Shown: positions 40,397 through 49,414, counted from the first letter of the stretch. The stretch is DNA of 64,000 bases from Candidatus Aminicenantota bacterium (GCA_017999365.1 JAGNLW010000001.1:194239-258238); one strand, 5' to 3'. Notes: a model not told the origin generated them from the letters alone. Program-made: numbers and translations.

Positions 40397-41059
40397 CTAA
40401 GCCTGGACCTGGCCGTCGAAGAGGCGGATGGTCCGGCCCGAGCGGGCCGCGATGTGGTCGTTGTGGGTGACCATGACGATGGTCCGGCCGGCCCGCCAGA
40501 GATCCTTCAGGATGGCCATGATCTCCTCGCCGCTCCTCGAGTCGAGGTTCCCGGTCGGCTCGTCGGCGAGCAGGATGGGCGGGTCGTTGGCCAGGGCCCG
40601 GGCCAGGGCGATCCGCTGCTGCTGGCCGCCCGAGAGCTCGGTCGGCCGGTGGTCGCGCCAGTCGTAGAGACCGACGGCCCGGAGGAGCTCGGCGATCCGC
40701 TCGCGCCTCTTGCGGCCGTTCTTGCCGTCGAAGAGCATGGGCAGCTCGATGTTCTCCCAGGCCGTGGCATAGGGGAGGAGGTTGAAGTTCTGGAAGACGA
40801 AGCCGATCTTGCGGTTGCGCACGGCGGCCAGCTCGTCGAAGGTCAGTCCGGCGACCTTCTCCCCGTCGAGGACGTAGGACCCCGCCGTCGGCGTGTCCAG
40901 GCAGCCGACGATGTTCATGAGCGTCGATTTGCCCGAGCCCGAGGGCCCCATGATGGAGACGAACTCGCCCGCGGCGATGCCGAGGGTGATGCCCCGCAGG
41001 GCCTCGAGCGACTGGCTGCCCGTCCGGTAGACCTTGGTGATGCCTTCGAGATCGATCAT
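40397..41059 (-). CDS. MacB/LolD-type ABC transporter ATPase
   Basis: 220 residues. Walker A GPSGSGKST near residue 38, Q-loop FVFQNFNLLP, signature LSGGQQQRIALARAL, Walker B ILLADEPTGNLD and the H-loop TH. It belongs to the family that energises MacB/FtsX-like permeases, which drive transport across the periplasm by mechanical motion rather than through a pore. It ends the four-gene operon adaptor-permease-permease-ATPase, ten bases after the second permease. Likely cargo is a small molecule, peptide or lipoprotein; unknown. Confidence 0.92.
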   Translation of the reverse strand: MIDLEGITKVYRTGSQSLEALRGITLGIAAGEFVSIMGPSGSGKSTLMNIVGCLDTPTAGSYVLDGEKVAGLTFDELAAVRNRKIGFVFQNFNLLPYATAWENIELPMLFDGKNGRKRRERIAELLRAVGLYDWRDHRPTELSGGQQQRIALARALANDPPILLADEPTGNLDSRSGEEIMAILKDLWRAGRTIVMVTHNDHIAARSGRTIRLFDGQVQA

Positions 41060-41068
41060 GACGGTCCC

Positions 41069-42319
41069 CTATTCATAGCGCAGGGATTCGATGGGATTGG
41101 CGCGCGAGGCCCGGAGCGCCGGGAAGATGCCCGACAGGAAGCAGAGCACCGAGAGCACGGCCGCGTAGACGAGGAAGGTCGACAGCGAGAACTCCGGCCG
41201 CAGGAGATAGGCCTCGATGCCGAACGAGTCGTAGTTGATCGGGGCCAGCCGGACGAGATGGACGAGGTCGAAGGCCAGGACGAAGCCCCAGAAGGTGCCC
41301 TTGGCGAAGACGAACAGGGTCTCGAGCAGGAACTGCCCGACGATCGTCCGCCGCCGGGCCCCGATGGCCAGCTTGATGCCGATCTCCTTGGTCCGCTCCT
41401 TGGCCGCGGCGTACATCAGATTGGTCACGCCCACGGCCCCGATGAGCAGGGTCAGGGCGCCCATGAGGCCCAGGAAGATCTCGATGCCCTTGAAGATGGC
41501 CTCGGCCTGCTTGTTGTTCTCGATGGTGTTCCAGAACGTCGTCGCGTAGCGGTCGGCCGGGTCGAACCGGTATTTGCGGCCGAGGAGCGCCCGGACGCGG
41601 TCCTCGACGAGCGGCGCCTGGGAGGCCTCGCGCGGCTGGATGTGGATCTGGTCGAGGTAGCGCTGGTTGTCGATCTGGCGGAAGGCCCGGAACGGCAGGT
41701 AGACCTGCTCGGCGTCCGGCCCGTTGTACATCGAGTCCTGGATCTTCTTCTGCAGGACCCCGACCACGGTGAAGGGGACGCGGGCGATGACGATGGACCT
41801 CCCGACGGGGTCCTCGGCGCCGAACAGGTCCGCGGCCACCTTCCAGCCGATGAAGGCGACCTTGCGGCCCTCGCGATCGTCCTCGGCATTGAGGAACCGG
41901 CCGCCGGGCCGCGGCACCTGGGTCCTCATGACGCCGAAATCGGCCGTCGTGCCGTGGACCGTGCGGTTGACCTCTTTGCCCCCGGCCGAGACCGGCCAGG
42001 AGTTGTAGGACTCGGGGACGATGCGCACGATCTCGGGGACGCGCTCCCGCAGATAATCCACGTCCTCGGGCCGCAGCCGGACCGTGCGGCCCTTGGGCAG
42101 GCCCTCAAAGGCCAACGAGGTCTGCCCGCCATAGACCATGATCAGCGACTCGCCGAGCCCGCTGAAGGCGACCCGGGCCTGGGTGCTCATGCCCCGGCCG
42201 AAGGCCATGAGCAGGAGGATGGACAGCGTGCCCCAGAAAAGCGAGAAGGTGATCAGGGCGGCCCGCTTGCGGCGCTTGCGGTACTCGCTCCAGAAGAAGC
42301 GGGGCAGGGTCAGGTTCAC
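41069..42319 (-). CDS. MacB-like ABC permease, second subunit
   Basis: 416 residues. N-terminal helix, then a large periplasmic MacB-PCD domain (about 45-265), then three C-terminal helices (FtsX domain): LGLMGALTLLIGAVGVTNLMYAAAKERTKEIGIKLAIGARRRTI, the hallmark block, and LSGIFPALRASRANPIESLRYE at the end. Start GTG at 42319 has GGGGAGAG upstream; the in-frame extension to 42781 overlaps the neighbour and is a shadow. It pairs with the paralogous permease at 42331 to form a heterodimer. Confidence 0.88.
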   Translation of the reverse strand: MNLTLPRFFWSEYRKRRKRAALITFSLFWGTLSILLLMAFGRGMSTQARVAFSGLGESLIMVYGGQTSLAFEGLPKGRTVRLRPEDVDYLRERVPEIVRIVPESYNSWPVSAGGKEVNRTVHGTTADFGVMRTQVPRPGGRFLNAEDDREGRKVAFIGWKVAADLFGAEDPVGRSIVIARVPFTVVGVLQKKIQDSMYNGPDAEQVYLPFRAFRQIDNQRYLDQIHIQPREASQAPLVEDRVRALLGRKYRFDPADRYATTFWNTIENNKQAEAIFKGIEIFLGLMGALTLLIGAVGVTNLMYAAAKERTKEIGIKLAIGARRRTIVGQFLLETLFVFAKGTFWGFVLAFDLVHLVRLAPINYDSFGIEAYLLRPEFSLSTFLVYAAVLSVLCFLSGIFPALRASRANPIESLRYE

Positions 42320-42330
42320 GGCGCTCTCCC

Positions 42331-43566
42331 CTATTTCCGCAAGGCCTCGATGGGATCGGTCGACGCGGCGGTCCGGGCCGGGATGAGCCCGGAGACGACG
42401 CCGATGACGAGCAGGATGAGGACGGTCGAGGCGACGACGAGCGGGTTGAGGACGGGCACGCCGACGAAATCGGTGAAGCCGCCCTCCGGGAAGGCCTTGG
42501 TCGCCTGCAGGGCCCCGGCCGCCAGGCCGAAGCCGGCCAGGCCGCCGATGAGCATGATAGCCAGGGACTCGCTGAAGAACTGCCAGAGGATGGTCCGGCG
42601 GCGGGCCCCGACGGCCAGCTTGACGCCGATCTCGCGGGTCCGCTCGTCGACGACGACACGCATGATCGAGGCCACGCCCACGCCTCCGACGAGGAGGGTG
42701 AACGAGCCGATGACGCCCAGGAAGACGGTGAAGGCCAGGAAGAAGGTCGTGAACTGCTTCTCGAACTCCAGCGTGTCCCACACCCCGAGGGCGTCGGGGT
42801 CGGCCGGATCGAACCCCGCCATCTGGGCCAGGTGGCGCTTGACGCCGTCCATGACGGCCTTGCTCCGGCCGAGCTCGAGGGGCCGGAAGATGATGTTGGA
42901 GACGTAGGTCTCCCCGTAGAGCGAGGCGTACGTCGTCCAGGGGATGAAGGCGCAGCGCTCGTCGCGCTGGCCGTTGTAGTTGGAGTTCTGGAGCTTGGTC
43001 CGCATGACCCCGACGACCGTGAACGGCACGCCATCGAGGAAGACGGACTGGCCGATGGGCTCGGCGGCCCCGAACAGGTCGGCGGCCAGGACGTCGCCGA
43101 TGAAGCAGACCCGTTTACGGCCGGCCATGTCCTCGGGGTCGATGAACCGCCCCTTCCCGGCGATGGTGTTGCGCATGAGCTCGAAACGGGGATTGACGCC
43201 GCGGACGGTGTTGCGGAACTCGTTGCGGCCGTAGCGGATGAGCCGGCTGCCGACGAACTCCGGGCTGATGAGCTCGATGCCGGGGACCTTGTCCGGGATG
43301 GCCTCGACCGTCTCCGGGGTGATGCGCACGGGCTTGCCCTTGAGGAAGCCCTGCCAAGCCAGGGTCGTCCGCGACGGGAAGACCAGGACGATGCCCTGGC
43401 CCATGCCGTGGAAGCGCTTGATCTGGGCCTTGGACACGGAATCGCCGAAAGCCAGCAGCAGGATGACCGAGAACGTCCCCCAGACCACCCCCGACAGGGT
43501 CAGGGCCGTCCGCAGGGGCTGGCGGACGAGGTCCCGGAACAGATTGCGGAAGAAGATGCCGATCAC
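42331..43566 (-). CDS. MacB-like ABC permease, first subunit
   Basis: 411 residues with the same layout as its neighbour: first helix LTLSGVVWGTFSVILLLAFG, periplasmic MacB-PCD, then VGSFTLLVGG-type block VGVASIMRVVVDERTREIGVKLAVGARRRTILWQF, ending GLIPARTAASTDPIEALRK. GTG at 43566 overlaps the adaptor stop by four bases (GTGA). The two permeases share the VPFTVVGV and REIG.KLA.GARRRTI blocks, so they arose by duplication. Confidence 0.88.
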   Translation of the reverse strand: MIGIFFRNLFRDLVRQPLRTALTLSGVVWGTFSVILLLAFGDSVSKAQIKRFHGMGQGIVLVFPSRTTLAWQGFLKGKPVRITPETVEAIPDKVPGIELISPEFVGSRLIRYGRNEFRNTVRGVNPRFELMRNTIAGKGRFIDPEDMAGRKRVCFIGDVLAADLFGAAEPIGQSVFLDGVPFTVVGVMRTKLQNSNYNGQRDERCAFIPWTTYASLYGETYVSNIIFRPLELGRSKAVMDGVKRHLAQMAGFDPADPDALGVWDTLEFEKQFTTFFLAFTVFLGVIGSFTLLVGGVGVASIMRVVVDERTREIGVKLAVGARRRTILWQFFSESLAIMLIGGLAGFGLAAGALQATKAFPEGGFTDFVGVPVLNPLVVASTVLILLVIGVVSGLIPARTAASTDPIEALRK

Positions 43567-44642
43567 TTGATCTCCCGGGGCGGCCTCTCCACGACCTGAT
43601 CGCCTTCTTTGACGCCGTCGAGGATCTCGATGTTCAGGCCGTCGGAGAGGCCCGTGCGGACCTCGACCTTCCTTGTCTTCTCGCCGTCGGGGACCTCGAC
43701 GAACTTCCGGCCGTCCTCGAACAGGACCAGCCGCTCGGGGAGCAGGGCGACCTGCCGGCGCTCGCGGATCTGGATGCTGGCCGTGGCCGAGAAGCCGGCC
43801 CGGAGCGTGGCCCCGGCGAGGTCGTCGATGAGGATCCAGATGTCGAACAGGGTGGCGTTGCCCTCCTTCTTGGCCTTGGGGAAGATGCGGTCGACGTGGC
43901 CGGGGATCTTGGCCTCGGGCAGGGCCCCGATCTGGATCTCGGCGGCCAGCCCGTCGGCGATCTTGCCGACGTCGATCTCGTCGACCGTGCCCTTGAACAG
44001 CAGGCTGCCCATGTCGGCCAGCGAGCAGAGCTCGGTCCCCGGCTGGAAGTTCGTCAGGGGGACGACGGGATCGCCCTGGAAGACGTTCTGGGCCAGGATG
44101 ATCCCGGAGATGGGCGACTTGATGAGCGAGTCGATGTCCCGGTTGGCCATGCGGATGCGGCCCTTCTCGAGCAGCTCCAACCGCTCCGAGGACGTCCGGA
44201 ACCTCAGCTCGGCCTCCTTGTAGAGACCCTCGGTGGCGTCCATCTCGGAGCGCGAGATGAGGTTCCCCTTGAACAGCTCGAGCTGGCGCGTCCAGTCGCT
44301 CTTGAGCTTCTGCATGGTCACCTCGGCCAGCTCCATGGCCCGGCGGGCCTCGACGTACTCGATGGGCGTGGGATTGGGCGAGATCTTGAACAGGGGCGCC
44401 CCGGCCTTGACCGCGTCGCCGACCTTGAATAGGACCTCGGCCACGATGCCGGGGATGGTCGACTTGACCTTGATCTCCTTCTCCGGCTCGATCGTGCCGA
44501 CGGCCAGGGCCTTTTCCCGGATGTCGCCCCGGGCGACGGCGACGAGCTTGGTCTCGGCCTTGGGCCGGCCGCAGGCGAGCAGGAAATAGACGAACGTCAG
44601 GAGCAGGGCCAGGCCGAAGACGCGGAAGATCCACTTTTTCAT
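43563..44642 (-). CDS. MacA/HlyD-type membrane-fusion adaptor
   Basis: 359 residues. The N-terminal anchor (about 8-24) ends in LLACGRP, which could be a lipobox or a plain membrane segment. The biotinyl-lipoyl-like half motif IPGIVAEVLFKVGDAVKAGAPLFKI, a helical hairpin (about 100-155) and the second half SPISGIILAQNVFQGDPVVP form a typical adaptor. RLVLFEDGRKFVEV and the C-terminal EGDQVVERPP mark the membrane-proximal domain. With the two permeases and ATPase it makes a MacAB-like exporter. GAGGTG ribosome site. No dedicated TolC is in the operon. Confidence 0.87.
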   Translation of the reverse strand: MKKWIFRVFGLALLLTFVYFLLACGRPKAETKLVAVARGDIREKALAVGTIEPEKEIKVKSTIPGIVAEVLFKVGDAVKAGAPLFKISPNPTPIEYVEARRAMELAEVTMQKLKSDWTRQLELFKGNLISRSEMDATEGLYKEAELRFRTSSERLELLEKGRIRMANRDIDSLIKSPISGIILAQNVFQGDPVVPLTNFQPGTELCSLADMGSLLFKGTVDEIDVGKIADGLAAEIQIGALPEAKIPGHVDRIFPKAKKEGNATLFDIWILIDDLAGATLRAGFSATASIQIRERRQVALLPERLVLFEDGRKFVEVPDGEKTRKVEVRTGLSDGLNIEILDGVKEGDQVVERPPREIK

Positions 44643-44771
44643 GATGCACCTCGGGCTTCGGAGCTCACAAGGAGAGACGGGAACGGGAGCGGAAAAGTTC
44701 GCGGTCCGGCCGGACCTGGCCGATAACCGCGGCCAAGCCTCAGATAACGGTGTCTTTAAGTGTTTCGGATC

Positions 44772-46229
44772 TCAGCGGCCGGCCTGGGTCAGGACGACCT
44801 CGACCCGCCGGTTCTTGGCCCGGTTGGCCTCGGTGTCGTTCGGGGCGACCGGGTTCTCCGGACCGAAGCCCTGGTATTTCATGCGGCTGTTGGAGATGCC
44901 CTGGGTCATCAGGAACTCGTAGACCGACCGGGCCCGGTCCATGGACAGGCGCATGTTGAGCTCGGCCGAGCCGGTCGAATCCGTGAAGCCCTCGATGCTG
45001 AGGTTCATCTGCGGGAAGACCATCAGGATGCCGGCCAGCTTGGCCACGGTCAGCTGGGAGGCCGGCTTGAGGGTGGCCTTGCCGACGTCGAAGAGGATGC
45101 CGGACAGGCTGACGATGACGCCGCGAGCCGACTCGGTCGTCTCGGCGACCGAGGACAGGGCGCCCTTGAGCAGGCCGGCCAGTTCGTCGCGCTCTTTCTT
45201 GATGGCGTCGCGCTCGGCGGCCAGGGCGTTCTTCTCCGCGGCCATTTGGTCGCGCTCGGCGGCGATGGCGTTCTTCTCGGCGGCCAGCTTCTCGGTCTGT
45301 TCGGCCAGGGCCCGGGTTTCGGCGGCCAGGGCCTCCCGCTGGAGGCGGACCTCCTTGAGCTCCTCGGCGATGCGGGCGGCGTCACCCTCGGCTGTGGTCG
45401 CCCGGGCCTCGAGGGCGGACCGTTCGGCCAGGCGCTTGGCTTCGGCCTCGGCGGCGGCTTTTTCCTCGTTGATCTTGAGGGTCTCCTTGATGGCCTGGGC
45501 GGCCAGCTGGGCGGCCACCCGGGCCTGGTCGGCCATGAGCTTCTTGTTCTTGGCCGCGGCCTGGGCCTTGGCGTAGGCGGCCTGGGCCTGGCTCAGGGCC
45601 TTGGGGCTGATCTCGGCCGCGCCGACCTTGCCGGCGATCTCGATGGCCTTGGCGGCCTGCTTGACGGCGGCCGGGGTCGGATCGTTGTACTGGAAGCTGG
45701 CGATGGAATCCAGGGCCGGCTTGAAGTCCGACGTGAAGTCCTTGAACGAGAACGGCGTGTTCAGCAGCCCCAGCCCCTGGCTCTCGCCCGAGACGAAGAC
45801 GACGAGCTCGGTCGGCCGGGTGACGGTGGCGAAGGGCTCCGCCGTGACCATCAGGGCGAACACCTTCTTGCCCGTGTAGGCTTGGAGGGTGCCCGAGGAG
45901 CTCTTCTTGTCGGCCACGATCTCGCCCAGGTTCTCGACCGTCCCGTCGGGGGTCACGGCCCACAGGACATAAGCCGAGATGTCCCCGGAGAACAGGACGG
46001 CCGGCTCCATTTTCTGGAACTTCAGGCCGACCGAGGCCTGGCCGTTGCCGAAGCCGAGGGTCGCTTGCATGGCGGCGCGGGAGGGGGCGCGGGAGGTCCG
46101 GGAGAATCCGATGTCGACGGTCTTGCCGCTCTGCAGGGTCAGGGCGGTCAGCTTGACCTCGGCGCCGGCGAGGGCCGACGAGGCGACAAGGACGGCGGCG
46201 GCGAGAAGGACGAGAGCGCGTTTCGACAT
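44772..46229 (-). CDS. OmpA-family protein with long periplasmic coiled coil
   Basis: 485 residues. Signal peptide (cut near ALAG, residue 22). A beta-rich N-terminal part (to about 160) is followed by a long Ala/Glu/Lys/Arg-rich helix (about 195-350) with heptad repeats such as AAEKNAIAAERDQMAAEKNALAAERD, clearly a coiled coil. The C-terminal OmpA domain has IEGFTDSTGSAELNMRLSMDRARSVYEFL and NRRVEVVL, the peptidoglycan-binding signature. It probably bridges the outer membrane or an envelope complex to the wall. AAGGAGG precedes the ATG, under a good promoter. Confidence 0.87.
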   Translation of the reverse strand: MSKRALVLLAAAVLVASSALAGAEVKLTALTLQSGKTVDIGFSRTSRAPSRAAMQATLGFGNGQASVGLKFQKMEPAVLFSGDISAYVLWAVTPDGTVENLGEIVADKKSSSGTLQAYTGKKVFALMVTAEPFATVTRPTELVVFVSGESQGLGLLNTPFSFKDFTSDFKPALDSIASFQYNDPTPAAVKQAAKAIEIAGKVGAAEISPKALSQAQAAYAKAQAAAKNKKLMADQARVAAQLAAQAIKETLKINEEKAAAEAEAKRLAERSALEARATTAEGDAARIAEELKEVRLQREALAAETRALAEQTEKLAAEKNAIAAERDQMAAEKNALAAERDAIKKERDELAGLLKGALSSVAETTESARGVIVSLSGILFDVGKATLKPASQLTVAKLAGILMVFPQMNLSIEGFTDSTGSAELNMRLSMDRARSVYEFLMTQGISNSRMKYQGFGPENPVAPNDTEANRAKNRRVEVVLTQAGR

Positions 46230-46277
46230 GGGACCTCCTTTACATGGAGGGGTGGTCTCTCGGCCGCCCCCGAACGA

Positions 46278-46306
46278 AGGATAGCACCGAGGCCCCGGGG
46301 CGTCAA
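46278..46306 (-). promoter_or_regulatory. Promoter of the OmpA-like gene
   Basis: Minus-strand TTGACG (46306-46301), 17 bases, TATCCT (46283-46278), about 48 bases before the ATG. Confidence 0.68.
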
Positions 46307-46324
46307 CGGCCCGGCGGGGCGCGG

Positions 46325-46353
46325 TTGAAATCCCGCGTCGATGGGCCTATCAT
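46325..46353 (+). promoter_or_regulatory. Promoter of the secreted-protein gene at 46447
   Basis: TTGAAA (46325-46330), 17 bases, TATCAT (46348-46353); the transcript would begin near 46360 and carry a short leader ORF. Confidence 0.65.
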
Positions 46354-46381
46354 GGGAACACATCGAGCAGGGAGGGCGGAG

Positions 46382-46450
46382 ATGTCCATCGAACTCGGCC
46401 CGGCGGAGAGAGACCTTCTCGGAAGGACCTCAACAAGGAGATCGTCATGA
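46382..46450 (+). CDS. 22-codon leader ORF coupled to the next gene
   Basis: It starts with ATG after GGAGGGCGGAG and encodes MSIELGPAERDLLGRTSTRR plus two Ser. Its TGA overlaps the ATG of the next gene (ATGA). This geometry suggests translational coupling or a regulatory leader peptide. No homologue is recognised; the downstream gene also has its own AAGGAG, so the leader may be incidental. Confidence 0.35.
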   Translation: MSIELGPAERDLLGRTSTRRSS

Positions 46451-47340
46451 CCCGTCAAGCGCGTTCGTTGCTCCTCGGCCCACTGGCGGCCCTGGCCATC
46501 GTGGCCTCGGCCGGATCCGCCGTCCCGATTCAGGACCCGCCGGCCGCGACTCAGGCCGCGCCCGCCGACCCGCGATTGGCCCGCGTCCTCGAACGGACCA
46601 AGGCCTACTGCGCCAAGCTCGAGCGGGCCGCCCTCGACTTCACCTGTCTCGAGAAGATCGAGGAGCGGACCTATTCCATGGTCGAGGAGGCTCCCGACAC
46701 GTCCATCCCGAACCCCGGGGGCATGGCCTACTCCTACAAGTCCGTCAAGAGGCCCTACTACGCCAACACCTACGTCTACGACTATCAGTTCGTCCGCAAG
46801 GGCGCGGACAAGAAAGAGAGCCGCATCCTCGTCGAGGAGAACGGCCGGAAGAAGAAGGAACGGGAGGCCGTCCTGACGACGATGGCCGTGCGCGTCGAGA
46901 ACGCCCTCTTCGGTCCCATCGGCCTGCTCGGCGCGGCCGTCCAGGAGCTCCACACCTACACGATCGTCGGCGAGGAGAAGGACAAGGGCAAGACCGTGCT
47001 CGTCATCGACGCCGTCTCGAGCGTCCCGCTCGACCGGGTCCACTGCACCGGACGGGTCTGGGTCCGCGAGGACGACGCCAGCATCCTCAAGATCGCCTGG
47101 GACCAGGCCTCCGTCGGCAACTTCCAGATCATCCGGGAGACGGCCCGGCGGATGGGCGCCGAGCCCAAGCTGACTTCCATGACGGAATACGGCCTGGAGA
47201 AGGGCGGACTGCGCTTCCCCAGCAAGGACGTCACCGAGGAGGGCTATCTCAAGCATGGGAACGTCCAGGTCCGGTCGCTGACCACGATCCTCTATAAGGA
47301 TTACAAGTTCTTCACTGTGGAGACCGAAGTCGGATACTGA
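46447..47340 (+). CDS. Exported protein of unknown function, possibly LolA-like fold
   Basis: 297 residues with a signal peptide (cut near SAVPIQD). I do not recognise a named family. The body alternates beta-strands with a Cys pair near residues 52 and 66 and another Cys near 200 (VHCTGRVWVREDDASILKIAWDQ), the latter resembling the strand-turn pattern of LolA/outer-membrane lipoprotein-sorting proteins. It ends in the aromatic YKDYKFFTVETEVGY. AAGGAG ribosome site. It may bind a lipid or modify envelope assembly; this is weak inference. Confidence 0.6.
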   Translation: MTRQARSLLLGPLAALAIVASAGSAVPIQDPPAATQAAPADPRLARVLERTKAYCAKLERAALDFTCLEKIEERTYSMVEEAPDTSIPNPGGMAYSYKSVKRPYYANTYVYDYQFVRKGADKKESRILVEENGRKKKEREAVLTTMAVRVENALFGPIGLLGAAVQELHTYTIVGEEKDKGKTVLVIDAVSSVPLDRVHCTGRVWVREDDASILKIAWDQASVGNFQIIRETARRMGAEPKLTSMTEYGLEKGGLRFPSKDVTEEGYLKHGNVQVRSLTTILYKDYKFFTVETEVGY

Positions 47341-47359
47341 GCGACGGCTGGCCCGGCGC

Positions 47360-47387
47360 TTGGCGCGCGTCCCGGATCGGGTATAAT
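47360..47387 (+). promoter_or_regulatory. Promoter of the small secreted protein gene
   Basis: TTGGCG (47360-47365), 16 bases, consensus TATAAT (47382-47387), followed by a ribosome site AGGAG before ATG 47422. Confidence 0.6.
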
Positions 47388-47421
47388 GCCCCGGTATTCC
47401 CCCACGACAGGAGAAACGACC

Positions 47422-47796
47422 ATGCACTCGAAAGCCGCTGCCACCATACTGACGATGATGGCCGCCGTCCTGGCTCTCTCGACCGCCGGTCCGGCCCAGG
47501 ATAAAAAATTTGATGCGCTCTTAGGGACCTGGGACGTCAAGATGGAGGACGGCTCCCGGGAGTTCGTCTGGGAGTTCACGCTCAAGGATGGGCTGCTGGC
47601 CGGCAAGTACACGGGCGCGTCGGGCAGCTCGGACATGGCCGATCTGTCCTTCGAAGGCGGCACGGTCAAGTTCACCGTGACCCTCGGCGGCGGCATGGTC
47701 ATCCGCTACGAGGCCGCGGTGGCCGAGGACCGGCTCGTCGGGACGCTGTCTCTCGAGTACGGCGAGGCCGCCGTCACGGGGACGAGGCGGAAATAG
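47422..47796 (+). CDS. Small exported beta-rich protein, unknown function
   Basis: 124 residues. Signal peptide (cut near GPAQ, residue 26) followed by about 98 residues of alternating strands, beginning KKFDALLGTWDVKMEDGSREFVWEFTLKDGLLAGKYTG. The LLGTWDVK opening is like lipocalin/DUF-type ligand-binding barrels common in Acidobacteriota. ATG 47422 has AGGAG upstream; an in-frame ATG at 47386 lies within the -10 box and is rejected. Confidence 0.65.
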   Translation: MHSKAAATILTMMAAVLALSTAGPAQDKKFDALLGTWDVKMEDGSREFVWEFTLKDGLLAGKYTGASGSSDMADLSFEGGTVKFTVTLGGGMVIRYEAAVAEDRLVGTLSLEYGEAAVTGTRRK

Positions 47797-47826
47797 GCGG
47801 GCGGCCGGGCCGGGAGCGGGGCGACT

Positions 47827-49230
47827 TCAGCGCCCCAGATGCTTCCGTAGGAACTCGACCGTCTCTTTCCAAGAGTCGAACCCGGCCGCGGCGTTGGCCC
47901 GGTCGGAGCCGCCGTTGATGGGCGCCGTACGGGCCGTGACGAGGTAGGGCAGGAACGAGCCGTGCCCTGCGTCGGCGTGGCTGACATGCTTGAGCTCGAA
48001 CGGGAATCCGGCCTTGTGGAGCCGGGCGACGATCTCGCGGCAGAACGCGTCGGCCGGCCAGGTCTGGTCGAGCGTCCCCGAAATAAGCAGGAGCGGGGCT
48101 TTGATCCTCTCGACCGGGATGGCCGCCCGTTCGAGCGCCTCGGGAGCGGTCAGGGCCAGGGCCCTCTGATGGAGGGCGACGAATGAATCGAGCTGGCCCT
48201 TTTGTTCCTTCTCCTTGTCCTCGGACCGGGCGCTGAATCCCACGAACGGCAGCGCCTTTCCGCCGGCGGCCCAGGAGGACCGCGGGACGTAATCCGGGGA
48301 GAAGTACGCTTGGCTGAGCCCCTCCCAGACGTGGGCCGCCGGGGTCCAGGCGACGACGGCCCGGAAGTCGTCGTAGCGGGAGGCCAGGAGGAGGGCCAGT
48401 TCGCCGCCTTTGGAACCGCCTGCGAGACCCAGCCGCCCGGGCCGGACGGCGGGCTGTTCCTTCATCCAGACCGCGGCCCGGTGGAAATTCTCGATGGGGA
48501 TCTCCACCAGCTCGGCCGGGAGACGGGGGTAGCCGAAATAAGCCAGGGTCAGGGCCGCGAATCCGTTGGAGGCCAGGGCCTGGGCCAGCCATTCGTAGAG
48601 CCCGCCGTTCGATCCGCCGAGGATGAGGACGCCGGGAAAGGTCCCGCCGCCGGCCGGATGATAGAGGAAGCCGGACATCCCGTCCTTTTCCAAAGCCACG
48701 CGGACGAGAGCCTGGCCGGGCATCTGATAGACCCGGCGCAGCCTGGCCGAGGCGGACCTGCCCGCGGCGTCCGTGGCCGTGAAGTCCACGGTCCAGCCGT
48801 CGACCTCGTCCTGGGCGTACGAAGACGGCCGCGCATTGGGGGGCACCGGGGCCTTCATCGACCACAGTAGCCCGAAGATGTCCGCTCCGGTGTAGCTCCC
48901 CGAAACGGGGGCCTGGGAGGAGACGTCCACGGTGCCGGTCCCGGAGGCCGAGAAGACGGCGGACGACCTCCACTCCTTGCCGCGCTTGTCGGTCGAGCAG
49001 GCTTCGAGGGTCACCGGCCCGCCGGGCGCGAGCCCGATGACGGTGATCGTGAACGGGGTCCCCATGATCGCCGTGTCGGGCTGGATGAGGACTTGGAAGG
49101 GCGTGGGCTGGGCGGACGTCCGGATAAGCCCGGACGCTTCGACACGGCCGGGGGCGGCGAGCGCCAAAAGGGCGGCGACGATCAGGAACGCGCGGGCTCT
49201 CAGCAGGACACGGTCTCTTCGCATGGCCAT
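47827..49230 (-). CDS. Exported BAAT/acyl-CoA thioesterase-family alpha/beta hydrolase
   Basis: 467 residues. The signal peptide ends near GRVEASG. An N-terminal Ig-like bile-acid-CoA hydrolase domain (about 35-160) precedes the alpha/beta-hydrolase domain. The latter shows GVLILGGSNGGLYEWLAQALASNGFAALTLAYFGYP, the nucleophile elbow GLAGGSKGGELALLL (Ser), SGTLDQTWPAD (Asp) and SHADAGHGSFLPY (His). Homologues act on acyl-CoA thioesters or as amino-acid N-acyltransferases; secretion suggests another ester or amide substrate here. AAAGGGGG precedes ATG 49230; an ATG at 49224 is also possible. It is the last backbone gene before the integrative element. Confidence 0.83.
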   Translation of the reverse strand: MAMRRDRVLLRARAFLIVAALLALAAPGRVEASGLIRTSAQPTPFQVLIQPDTAIMGTPFTITVIGLAPGGPVTLEACSTDKRGKEWRSSAVFSASGTGTVDVSSQAPVSGSYTGADIFGLLWSMKAPVPPNARPSSYAQDEVDGWTVDFTATDAAGRSASARLRRVYQMPGQALVRVALEKDGMSGFLYHPAGGGTFPGVLILGGSNGGLYEWLAQALASNGFAALTLAYFGYPRLPAELVEIPIENFHRAAVWMKEQPAVRPGRLGLAGGSKGGELALLLASRYDDFRAVVAWTPAAHVWEGLSQAYFSPDYVPRSSWAAGGKALPFVGFSARSEDKEKEQKGQLDSFVALHQRALALTAPEALERAAIPVERIKAPLLLISGTLDQTWPADAFCREIVARLHKAGFPFELKHVSHADAGHGSFLPYLVTARTAPINGGSDRANAAAGFDSWKETVEFLRKHLGR

Positions 49231-49343
49231 CGGGAGGCCCCCCTTTCCATGGAGATTTTCGGCGGGCTTACGAAGGAACAGACGGGGCGGGAGTTGGAAA
49301 AGTTCCATGAGGGCCGGACCGGGTGCGCGAAGAGGAGGGATCG

Positions 49344-49403
49344 TGCCGGTGGAGGGGATCGAACCCACACGCCTATCGCTAGGCACGGGATTTTGAGTCC
49401 CGC
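49344..49403 (-). pseudogene. Displaced 3' half of the original tRNA-Leu(CAA)
   Basis: Reading right to left it contains the anticodon arm, a variable arm TGCCTAGCGATAGGC, the T arm GTGGGTTCGATCCCCTC and the acceptor CACCGGC-A. The 5' half is missing. It matches the functional tRNA at 55432-55520 in the anticodon stem-loop and 3' end but differs in the variable arm, and CCA is not encoded (CGA). It marks the left boundary of the element. Confidence 0.85.
49385..49403. other. Left attachment core of the integrative element
   Basis: ACGGGATTTTGAGTCCCGC, identical to 55476-55494. It is the anticodon stem-loop of tRNA-Leu(CAA), a known integration sublocation for tyrosine recombinases. Confidence 0.85.
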
Positions 49404-49414
49404 CGGGGCCTTAT

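Noticed and set aside
44643..44771. Promoter for the ABC exporter operon
   Set aside because: Only weak TTATCT-like boxes are visible with no convincing -35; nothing could be assigned.
49344..49403. Intact second tRNA-Leu gene
   Set aside because: Only the anticodon arm to the 3' end is present; the 5' acceptor and D arm are missing, so it is a displaced half gene.
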